Shown here: positions 57,240-64,000 of the stretch, piece by piece
Layout: each line of letters opens with the position of its first letter
Numbering within the stretch: the first letter of the stretch is position 1
Program-made: the position numbers and the translations under genes
The notes under the pieces: generated by a model
Told to the model about the DNA's origin: nothing
The model's input: only the letters and a program-made list of their open reading frames with translations
The model's database searches: none
Source of the DNA: Phycisphaerales bacterium
Lineage (GTDB): Bacteria > Planctomycetota > Phycisphaerae > Sedimentisphaerales > Anaerobacaceae
Direction of reading: 5' to 3'
Length of the DNA: 64,000 nt
Assembly: GCA_020352515.1 (NCBI GenBank)
Contig: CP070678.1
Location: 5,133,191-5,197,190 of the forward strand

Positions 57240-58493
57240 TTAACTCTTTCGAGATTTGAATTTAGACAAAAAGACGCAAGCACATCCCGCGATTATGACG
57301 GCCAAGACCAAGACGAAGAGGGCCCATTTTTCAGACAACAGATACCAGGGACGCTGAGCGAGCGGCGCAACCGGCGCGGATTGGACGAGAGGATTAGTGA
57401 CGCTTTCATCCGGACGCGATGCGATCGTAATCACCTTTTCCCCCTTAACAGCAGCTTTGTTTGCATCCACAGGTTTGTCATTTGATATCACGTAGTCCAA
57501 TCCCTTATCCGATGCAATGTCCGCCAGCCTGTCCGGCTTGAAGATAAGTGTCGGAGAGACCCGGTGATCGTGTATGGTGAGATTCGGCGGGCGGTCAATG
57601 GTTACAGCCCGCTTGGCGGCATCGAATAGTTCTTCGTCGAATTGTTTAATCACAGGGTCAATAGTCAGTTCACGTAGTTCATGCTGCTTACCGCCGTCAA
57701 TCGGACCGTTATTATTGAATAGAACTTTTTCGGGAATGCAGTACGAGCCGCTCCATACGGTTCCACTATTCTTGATCTCGCAATTGATGACCTCAGGGTT
57801 GACGTCAGCATAGAAACGCGCATGCCGCACCATCCATGCCGCAGCAGGCTCGATTTCCAACTCCCAGCGCCCTTTTAAGCTGCCCCTTTTTCCCAAGGCC
57901 GAGACAGCGATTCGCCCGTCGGCTGGTTCTTTAACATCAGTGACTTCGTCAATATACTTGGAAAGTGAACGTCCTAAGGACCACAATACTGTACGTCGGT
58001 TACTCCCCGGGCCTTTCGTCGCGGGCCAGATAGATGCATCGCGGCTCTTCCCGGTTTCAACGACATCGTTTTCAGGGCTGATTTTCATAACGGTATCTAC
58101 CATGTAGCTTCCGGAAGAGTCCTCGCCGCAATAATCCCAATGCTTGGTCCGCAAACCTACCAGCAGCCAGCCATCTTTATTGAGGCTGCCGCCGGTATGT
58201 CGCCCGGGCTTAAGAAACTTCGGCTTCTCATGTTTGACAACCTCCGACAGATACCCGGTCCGACCACCATCGTAAGTCAGCTTCCAGGCGCGCTCAACTT
58301 CTATCGGAACCAGTCGACATAGCTTCTCCACACCTTTCAACGTTCCCGAGGCGGTAAAGCCTGATTCATAAATAGAATCGCAGCGTTTGAGATTCTCTAA
58401 TACCTCCGAAGCGTCTTGCGCGAAAGCGTCTGTCCCAAAGCAGAGACAAGCTACTATGCAAATTGTCAGATAGTATCGAATGAATGACATCAT
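57240..58493 (-). CDS. Unrecognised exported protein with C-terminal membrane anchor
   Basis: 417 residues. A signal peptide (YYLTICIVACLCFGTDAFAQ) and a C-terminal membrane segment (WALFVLVLAVIIAGCACVFL) followed by KFKSRKS suggest an exported, membrane-tethered protein. The body has alternating strands (GFTASGTLKGVEKLCRLVPI, KLTYDGGRTGYLSEVV) and a repeated theme of aromatic and charged residues; I recognise no family. A cup-like lipid- or peptide-binding fold of the kind seen in planctomycete outer-membrane proteins is possible but unproven. AAGGAG is 8 bases upstream of ATG 58493. Confidence 0.75.
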   Translation of the reverse strand: MMSFIRYYLTICIVACLCFGTDAFAQDASEVLENLKRCDSIYESGFTASGTLKGVEKLCRLVPIEVERAWKLTYDGGRTGYLSEVVKHEKPKFLKPGRHTGGSLNKDGWLLVGLRTKHWDYCGEDSSGSYMVDTVMKISPENDVVETGKSRDASIWPATKGPGSNRRTVLWSLGRSLSKYIDEVTDVKEPADGRIAVSALGKRGSLKGRWELEIEPAAAWMVRHARFYADVNPEVINCEIKNSGTVWSGSYCIPEKVLFNNNGPIDGGKQHELRELTIDPVIKQFDEELFDAAKRAVTIDRPPNLTIHDHRVSPTLIFKPDRLADIASDKGLDYVISNDKPVDANKAAVKGEKVITIASRPDESVTNPLVQSAPVAPLAQRPWYLLSEKWALFVLVLAVIIAGCACVFLSKFKSRKS

Positions 58494-59265
58494 TGCAGAC
58501 ACTCCTTATCTATGACATCTGTTCTTACAGAAACAAGATGCCCTGTCGATTCAATCATAAGGCTCACCTCTTTTCCGGTGCGTGGATAAGGTGGTTTTGG
58601 AACGATTTCGGAAACCGGCCATTGGCCGGGTTGCATGTTGGGATCGAGAGCGGGCCGGGTCGGGGAGCATACTCTCAGGGCGGAAAGGGCCCCAATGGTG
58701 TTGGGTAGCTGGATATATGGGTGATTGACAATCATACAGCCGCCTGTAATCTGGTGGGGCAAGCTCCAGCCTGCAACTGTTGGGGCGTGCCCCGTGGTAG
58801 GAATATATCGCCGGTATATTCGTCTCGCCGGCTCTCACAAAACGCGACTGTCCTACATGTAAACGCGGAAACGCGGGAAAATCACGGGAAGAAAATTTAA
58901 ATTTTTTCTAAATTCTCCGGCATCGTGTTATAAGTACTTTCTACACAAGGACTTACGGGAACACGACTTTTTAAGATTTTTCGGGTTTTCCAGCGGCGAC
59001 CGGTTGGTTGCACCCGGTGGGCGGTTAGAAAAAGCGCCGTATTGACGGGGCGGCGAGGGGAATACAGTTTGAGGTGGTTTGGTCGGACAGGTTGGGCAGG
59101 TCGGGCTCGTGGGGCGGTTGGTGGCGTATTGGGTGTTGGGAATGTAGGTGGGCAGTACGCGATAAAAGTGGAGGGGATTTCGTTAACGTGCCGAATAGAA
59201 GTGTAGGGGATTCCCCGTTTGTGCAGCAATCAGAACTGAGAAGCAAGTTTCGGAGCAAGGATAGC
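58494..59265. other. Intergenic region upstream of the MltA-type gene
   Basis: No credible gene. An A/T-rich patch (58890-58920) with AAATTTAAATTTTTT is the only compositional shift. A perfect 7-bp inverted repeat is listed separately. In-frame sequence upstream of the MltA start is Gly/Trp-rich and judged non-coding. Confidence 0.5.
58801..58821. repeat. Perfect inverted repeat GAATATA-N7-TATATTC
   Basis: 7-bp arms (58801-58807, 58815-58821) with a TCGCCGG centre, a possible operator or small hairpin upstream of an otherwise featureless region. Confidence 0.55.
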
Positions 59266-60471
59266 ATGAAGAATAGAGCAGCCGGGTTAGTGTTGTTGGT
59301 TGTGGTGGTTGTTTTTTCGGGTTGCCGGACGCAGCCGAAGGCGGTGGGTCCGGTGTATGACCGGCCGTTGCCGCCGGGGGCGTATGCGCTGCGGAAGATA
59401 ACGGACCCGGCGGAGATACCTGATTTTACGATGGCGTGCGTGGATTTGGAGAATCTTCGGGAGGCGATAGGCAGGAGCCTGAACTACTTAGGGAAGTCTT
59501 CGAGCCGGCGGCACTTTCCGTCGGGGCAGATTACGCACAAGATGGCGGTCGAGAGCCTGACGGCGTTTGCGGGGCTGCTGGATTCGCGGGTGATGGGCAG
59601 GGAGCTTAGCGAGGCGATTCGCGAGCGGTTCGACGTTTACATGTCGGTGGGGTGCGACGACCGCGGTACGGTTCTGTTTACGGGTTATTACACGCCGATA
59701 TTCGACGGGTCGGTGAGGCGGACGGGGCAGTTCAGGTGCCCTCTTTACGAGCAGCCGGAGGACCTGGTTAAGGGGGAGGACGGCGAGATATTGGGGCGGC
59801 GGGGGGCTGACGGGCGGATGAGCCAGTACCCTTCGAGGGCCGAGATAGAGTCGACGGGGATGCTCAAGGGCAAGGAGCTGATATGGCTGGGGGACCCATT
59901 CGAGGCTTATATTGCGCACGTTCAGGGTTCGGCGAAGGTCAGGCTGGCGGGCGGGGGGCTGGTTACGGTGGGGTATTCGGCGAACAACGGGCACGAGTAT
60001 CGCAGCGTGGCCCAGGAGCTGGTGAAGGACGGTGCGATATCGGCGGAGAGGATCAGCCTTTCGGCGATGATCGAGTACTTCAAGAGGTACCGGGACCAGG
60101 TGGAGCGGTATGTTCTGCGGAATCCGCGGTTTGTGTTTTTCAGGAAAGAAGAGGGTACGCCGCGGGGCAGCCTTAACGAGCCGGTGACGCCGATGCGAAC
60201 GATAGCGACGGACAAGTCGATATTTCCGCGTGGTTGCGCTGGTTTTATCCAGGGGAACCTGCCGCGGCTGGTGGGTGGCGAGGCGGTCGTCCAGCCGTTC
60301 AGCGGATTCGTGGTGGACCAGGACACGGGGGGTGCGATACGGGCGCCGGGGCGTTGCGACGTTTATATGGGCGAGGGTGATGATGCGGGCAAGCTTGCGG
60401 GGCAGACGTACCAGGAGGGGCGGTTGTACTATCTCTTCCTGAAAGAGGGCGGTGGTTTGCCGGGTGAGTAA
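59266..60471 (+). CDS. mltA: MltA-type membrane-bound lytic transglycosylase
   Basis: 401 residues. A lipoprotein signal (GLVLLVVVVVFSGC, cysteine about 20) is followed by the MltA barrel (VLFTGYYTPIFDGSVRRTGQ, PSRAEIESTGMLKGKELIWL, AYIAHVQGSAKVRLAGGG) and a 3D domain with the catalytic aspartate region FVVDQDTGGAIRAPGRCDVY. It cleaves peptidoglycan to 1,6-anhydromuropeptides at the outer-membrane inner face. AAGG lies 5 bases before the ATG at 59266. A short entericidin-like lipoprotein gene follows. Confidence 0.93.
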   Translation: MKNRAAGLVLLVVVVVFSGCRTQPKAVGPVYDRPLPPGAYALRKITDPAEIPDFTMACVDLENLREAIGRSLNYLGKSSSRRHFPSGQITHKMAVESLTAFAGLLDSRVMGRELSEAIRERFDVYMSVGCDDRGTVLFTGYYTPIFDGSVRRTGQFRCPLYEQPEDLVKGEDGEILGRRGADGRMSQYPSRAEIESTGMLKGKELIWLGDPFEAYIAHVQGSAKVRLAGGGLVTVGYSANNGHEYRSVAQELVKDGAISAERISLSAMIEYFKRYRDQVERYVLRNPRFVFFRKEEGTPRGSLNEPVTPMRTIATDKSIFPRGCAGFIQGNLPRLVGGEAVVQPFSGFVVDQDTGGAIRAPGRCDVYMGEGDDAGKLAGQTYQEGRLYYLFLKEGGGLPGE

Positions 60472-60516
60472 GGGGTTGGTGTATTTTCAGGGGAGGACAC
60501 AGGCACGGTCAGAAGG

Positions 60517-60645
60517 ATGATTCTTCTCGCTGTTTTGGGGGTGGTCTTGTGGTCGTTAGCCGGGTGCGAGACGGCCAAGGGGATAAAGGAAGACGCGGTC
60601 TTTATCGGCGACAAGACGGCCGAGATACTGGACAAGGACGGGTAG
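60517..60645 (+). CDS. Small entericidin-like lipoprotein
   Basis: 42 residues: a hydrophobic MILLAVLGVVLWSLAGC lipobox segment and a short Lys/Asp/Glu-rich tail (ETAKGIKEDAVFIGDKTAEI). Entericidin EcnA/EcnB-type peptides have a similar GC...G..ED...G....A layout; in Enterobacteria these form a toxin/antidote pair linked to stationary-phase lysis. There is one copy here, so pairing is not shown. AGAAGG abuts the ATG, an unusually short spacing, so the start is uncertain. Transcribed after the MltA-type gene, 45 bp apart. Confidence 0.65.
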   Translation: MILLAVLGVVLWSLAGCETAKGIKEDAVFIGDKTAEILDKDG

Positions 60646-60701
60646 GGGCGTTCGGCGGGGGGCGGGCAAGGGCGGTGATAGCGGGGCAGGCGGAGGCGGG
60701 T

Positions 60702-61769
60702 CTACTTGCCGGGTGTTCGTGGTTTTTTGAAGGGCAGGTCGGGCTGGACAGACTGGCGGAAGCCGGAGAGATCGCCGGCCATGAGCTTGCCGATTGGCTG
60801 GAGGGTTTCGAACTGCATGAGGACGATTCTGATGATGGCGGTGACGGGGGCGGCGAGGAACATTCCTCCTACTCCCCAAAGCAGGCCCCAGAACAAGAGT
60901 GCGAGCAGGATAGTGACGGGGTGGAGGTTTAGGCCCTCGCCCATCAGCTTTGGCTCGATGACGTTGCCGATGGCCATCTGGACGGCGCCCGGGACGGCGA
61001 CGACGTAGACGACGACCCATGGGTTTTGCTGGAACTGTGCGGCGGCGATTGGTATCGGCAGGAGTGTTGAGATGATTGAGCCGATTGAGGGGATGAAGTT
61101 CAGTACGAAAGCGAGCATCCCGAAGATGCTTGCGAGCTTCAGGCCGACGGCGTAGAGTGCGGCCCAGACGAGCAGGCCGGTGACGGCGGAGACGGCGACC
61201 TTTGTGGCGACGTATCGGCGTATTTTCTGGTCTATGTCGGCGGAGACACCGGACCGGACGGCGTAGGGGTCTCGGCCGGCGAGGAGGAACAGGACGAAGA
61301 CGATGACGAAGAGCAGGCTGGAGATTATTCCGACGGCCCTGCTGAAGGTATCGGTTGCGAGGGCGACGATTTTGCGTTGTATGTCTGCGGCGGTTTTTTC
61401 CTCCTTGAGGTCGAGGCCCCACTCTTCGAGCTTTAGGATTCCCTTTTCGGCGAGCTGTCCGAGGTCTTTGCTGTAGCTGTCGATGGTTCGTACTATGGTT
61501 TGAGCGCCCCATCCGATCATGAAGCAGATGAAGGCGATGATAATCAGGACGAACAGGAGGGTGATGCTTACGGCCAGCAGGTGTGGGAAGCGCAGGCGTA
61601 TGATCTGGAAGTCGAAGATGGGGGAGACGAGGGAGACTATGCATATTGCCAGGACGAAGGGTATCATCAGGACCCGCGTATAGGCGAGGGCGCCGGCGAC
61701 TGCGACGAGGGCGATTACGACGAGGGAGACGGTGACGAGGCGGTCATATTCGGTGCGATTCTCGTTCAT
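60702..61769 (-). CDS. AI-2E family (PerM-like) membrane transporter
   Basis: 355 residues with two N-terminal membrane segments (LVVIALVAVAGALAYTRVL, LLAVSITLLFVLIIIAFICF), a cytoplasmic coiled region (DLGQLAEKGILKLEEWGLDL) and the family core LNFIPSIGSIISTLLP, PKLMGEGLNLHPVTILLALL and FWGLLWGVGGMFLAAPVTAI. Family members include PerM, TqsA and Na+/H+ antiporters, so the substrate is open. ATG 61769 is chosen because upstream in-frame sequence is basic and lacks a Shine-Dalgarno. It converges with the small lipoprotein gene. Confidence 0.9.
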   Translation of the reverse strand: MNENRTEYDRLVTVSLVVIALVAVAGALAYTRVLMIPFVLAICIVSLVSPIFDFQIIRLRFPHLLAVSITLLFVLIIIAFICFMIGWGAQTIVRTIDSYSKDLGQLAEKGILKLEEWGLDLKEEKTAADIQRKIVALATDTFSRAVGIISSLLFVIVFVLFLLAGRDPYAVRSGVSADIDQKIRRYVATKVAVSAVTGLLVWAALYAVGLKLASIFGMLAFVLNFIPSIGSIISTLLPIPIAAAQFQQNPWVVVYVVAVPGAVQMAIGNVIEPKLMGEGLNLHPVTILLALLFWGLLWGVGGMFLAAPVTAIIRIVLMQFETLQPIGKLMAGDLSGFRQSVQPDLPFKKPRTPGK

Positions 61770-62011
61770 TTGGTGCGTATCCTTTCGGACGGCGCGACGG
61801 CGATTTGCGTGCTGCGCCAGGCCGGTATTTTTCGCACGCATTGTTTCGATTATATGTTAAGGGCGAGGCGTGGGAAAGACAATCATCTTGTTGCGGGGAA
61901 CCGGTGGAATTGAGGTAGGCAGGAGAGCGGGGCGGGGCTTTTGCGGAGGGGCGGCGGTGGTTTGCGGAGTTTTGCGGCTCTGGCGAGCGGTGTTCGGGCG
62001 AGCCGGCGGGG

Positions 62012-62830
62012 CTAAATGAGCTGGGCGGCGTTGTCGGGTATCCAGCAGTCGGTTTCGTCGGGGAGGCGGATGCGGAGCCAGCCGGGGCGGCGTTCGAGCA
62101 GGTCGAACTCGGCACCGGCGTGCAGGGGCTCTTTGAAGCTGGGCGGGTAGTTGTTTCCGTCGCCCTGGCGTGCGACGATTTGGGGGGCGGTGATGACGCC
62201 GCAGACGGTTCGGCTCTCGTGGCGGACCTCGATGGCGACCGAGAGGAGGAAGCAGACGGTCAGCAGGGCGCCGATTACGGCGGCGGCGGTGGCGGGGGCT
62301 TTGCGTCCGAGCCATATTGTGGCGGTGAGGGCGGCGCAGGTGATTGCAAAGAAGAGGCAGGCGAGGAAGAACCTGGTTTTTATGGCGAAGTCGTAGTGCC
62401 AGAAGAAGAGGGTGTGCAGGACGCGTCTTTGAGTTTTTATCTCGAATCGGTCTATTGTTTTGCTGCGCGCGAAGGCGAGGTTTTTTTGGATGTTGGTGTC
62501 GGAGCTGTCGAGTTTTTCTGCCCGGCGGTAGTTTAGTATTGCGCGGGCGATGTCGTCGTTGAGGAAGTATGCGTTGGCGAGGTTGTAGTAGAGGCCGGGG
62601 TTTTGTATTTGTCCGTCGTTTATTATTTTTTCGTAGTTGAGGATTGCGTTTTCATAGAGGCGGGCGGCCTGTTCGGGGTCATCGGTCATGGCGTTGGCTT
62701 CGCGGAAGGCCTGGTTGGCCTGGTCGAAGAGGGAGCGCAGGCGTTCGGGGGGCAGCTTTGCGCTTGCCGTGGCGGGGTGTGCGGCGAGGCAAACGAGGGC
62801 CGTTATGACGACGGTTTTTGGGGCGGTCAT
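62012..62830 (-). CDS. BatE-type TPR and SH3-like protein
   Basis: 272 residues. After a signal peptide (VVITALVCLAAHPATASA), residues about 30-120 hold TPR units (YYNLANAYFLNDDIARAILN). Two membrane segments (FFLACLFFAITCAALTATIW and AAVIGALLTVCFLLSVAIEV) follow, then a C-terminal SH3-like domain with WLRIRLPDETDCWIPDNAAQ. This TPR-TM-SH3 layout is typical of BatE in Bacteroides-type aerotolerance (Bat) operons. Its start overlaps the stop of the upstream batD by 4 bp (ATGA), confirming an operon. Confidence 0.85.
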   Translation of the reverse strand: MTAPKTVVITALVCLAAHPATASAKLPPERLRSLFDQANQAFREANAMTDDPEQAARLYENAILNYEKIINDGQIQNPGLYYNLANAYFLNDDIARAILNYRRAEKLDSSDTNIQKNLAFARSKTIDRFEIKTQRRVLHTLFFWHYDFAIKTRFFLACLFFAITCAALTATIWLGRKAPATAAAVIGALLTVCFLLSVAIEVRHESRTVCGVITAPQIVARQGDGNNYPPSFKEPLHAGAEFDLLERRPGWLRIRLPDETDCWIPDNAAQLI

Positions 62831-64000
62831 CGTTTTGCCTTTTTATCGATTTTTCGGAGCAGGTCGATCACGCGGGCGGACTGGCGCGGGTCGTACGGGG
62901 CCCGAGCGGAGGCATAGCGCGAGGTTTCGCAGGCGGTCACGATGTCCCTATAGGCTTCGGCGGCTTGGGCGTCGCCGGTGGCGGCGAGGATAAGGTCGCG
63001 GCAGTCGTCGGCGGTGAGGGAGCCGGGTAGCCTGTCGAATCGGTCGCCGACATATTGCTTCATGGCCGAGACGAGGGATTCGTGGCGGCGCTCGGGGGAT
63101 TCGGAGGCGATCTTCTTTATATCGCGGAGGGCTCTGGCGGCGGCCTGTCGCCTGCGTTTTTGTGCGGCCCTTTCGGGGCTGGAGGATGTGAGGAGCTTGA
63201 AGGCGCCGCTGGCGGTCAGGCCGAGCAGCGGGACCGACCAGAGGACTGCGCAGAGGGGTGTGAGTGCGGCGGCGAGGGGGGAGAAAGTGGTGTTGCGGAG
63301 TATGGCGGTGCTTTCGTAGTTTGCCGAGAGTCCCTTCTTTATTGCTTCGACCTCCCTTGCGGCTGGGTTGATGTCCCTTCCTTCGAGGTCTGCGTTTGTA
63401 AGTATTGTGGTGGGGGCGACTTCGAGGTTGATGGGGTCGCTTTTTGCGACGACGTATCGGCCGGCGTCGGCGTCGAAATATGCGAGGGGGATCGGGGGTA
63501 TCCCGGTGACTTTGTCGTTGTTGGCGCGTATTGTCTGGGTGAAGATCTTGAAGCCGTCGGCGGTTTCGGGGGCTGCCTTCTGTGCGGGCATCTTGAAGTT
63601 TTCGGCGAGCCCGGGGATCTGTTCGAGGTCGGGCCAGCGGATGGGCTTCAGGTACCTGCCGCCGCCGATTTTGACGGTGAGTGTGATGGGGTCGCCGACG
63701 TTGACTTTTGTCGGGGCGGCCGAAGCGCTGATTGTATATCGCCCGACGAGGCCGTAGAACTGCGCGGGGCGGCCCTGCTCGGGCAGGGGCAGGACGGTGA
63801 GCGTCAGTGAGGGGGAGGCCACCATGAATCGCTTGTACTGCTTTCGGGGGCTGAAGATGCTGAAGGTGTCGAAGGGGTCTGAGGAGCGTGCGCGTCCGAC
63901 GGCGACGTCGGCCGAGACGGAGGCGGGGCCGGTCCGGATGTCGCCGGGTCGTTTTGGAATGAGGACCTTGCTGAAAGAAAGGAGGATGGCCTGTCTGCCG
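62827..64000 (-). CDS. BatD-type protein, C-terminal part (runs off window)
   Basis: The visible 390 codons extend to the right edge in frame (FSIFSPRKQYKRFMVAS... is coding), so the gene starts outside the window. BatD features: an Ig-like strand region with LPLPEQGRPAQFYGLVGRYT and VNVGDPITLTVKIGG, then RYLKPIRWPDLEQIP, a membrane segment (LCAVLWSVPLLGLTASGA) and a helical cytoplasmic tail with AAARALRDIKKI. BatD is part of the BatA-E complex linked to oxidative-stress tolerance and to MoxR-type systems. Last gene before batE. Confidence 0.85.
   Translation of the reverse strand, partial: GRQAILLSFSKVLIPKRPGDIRTGPASVSADVAVGRARSSDPFDTFSIFSPRKQYKRFMVASPSLTLTVLPLPEQGRPAQFYGLVGRYTISASAAPTKVNVGDPITLTVKIGGGRYLKPIRWPDLEQIPGLAENFKMPAQKAAPETADGFKIFTQTIRANNDKVTGIPPIPLAYFDADAGRYVVAKSDPINLEVAPTTILTNADLEGRDINPAAREVEAIKKGLSANYESTAILRNTTFSPLAAALTPLCAVLWSVPLLGLTASGAFKLLTSSSPERAAQKRRRQAAARALRDIKKIASESPERRHESLVSAMKQYVGDRFDRLPGSLTADDCRDLILAATGDAQAAEAYRDIVTACETSRYASARAPYDPRQSARVIDLLRKIDKKAKR

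Overview
The window looks like a chromosomal piece of an uncultured or sparsely studied planctomycete, most likely class Phycisphaerae. No rRNA gene is present, so this rests on content. There are several very large secreted proteins built from parallel beta-helix, LamG, VCBS and BACON-like modules that end in dockerin-like D-x-N/D-x-D-G segments. An ECF sigma factor is coupled to a membrane protein with a huge extracytoplasmic part. There is a BlaI/M56 pair, a pectin locus with a tagaturonate-epimerase-type enzyme, and non-coding repeats that read through as 'KTNPI/NEPNS' peptides, which I associate with these genomes. The DNA is GC-rich except for a few AT-rich intergenic islands.

Positions 1-20.3 kb are mostly housekeeping: partial nadD; a 29-residue lysine-rich miniprotein; lysA; accB-accC; a homocysteine methyltransferase/MTHFR fusion behind a possible SAM-type leader; a SpoIIE phosphatase; a YggS protein; rsfS-argS-yjbQ; hppA; then rplM-rpsI-argC-nitrilase-argJ on one strand. 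A well-bounded unannotated RNA candidate (promoter plus intrinsic terminator) lies at about 9.7-9.94 kb.

Positions 20.3-35 kb are a surface/secretome island, all on the minus strand. It holds a decayed beta-helix fragment, a 1332-residue secreted protein with collagen-like and coiled-coil segments, an ECF sigma factor overlapping by 4 bp a membrane-anchored LamG-VCBS protein (probable anti-sigma/sensor), and a 1886-residue four-module beta-helix protein upstream of the sigma gene.

Positions 35-39.4 kb carry dnaN, a DUF721/DciA-like gene and gyrB on the plus strand, without dnaA, recF or recognisable DnaA boxes. Convergent to them, at 39.4-46.6 kb, is a three-gene unit: a BlaI-type repressor with two operators over its own promoter, a 1582-residue chimera that adds secretin-like, DUF1573-like and Wzz/GumC-like coiled-coil regions to an M56 metalloprotease, and an S41 peptidase whose best-placed start codon is ATA. 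I consider this the most likely undescribed system in the window.

Positions 47-53 kb hold a TPR lipoprotein and a GH30-like, GH28, UxaE-type cluster that fits extracellular attack on pectin plus internal galacturonate catabolism. Positions 53-57.2 kb are accessory DNA: a three-unit tandem repeat, a 128-bp direct repeat flanking a LamG/GLUG lipoprotein gene, and an IS66 transposase C-terminal remnant abutting one repeat copy. The remainder has an unrecognised exported membrane-anchored protein, an MltA-type lytic transglycosylase with a small entericidin-like lipoprotein, an AI-2E family membrane protein, and the end of a Bat operon (batE, batD).
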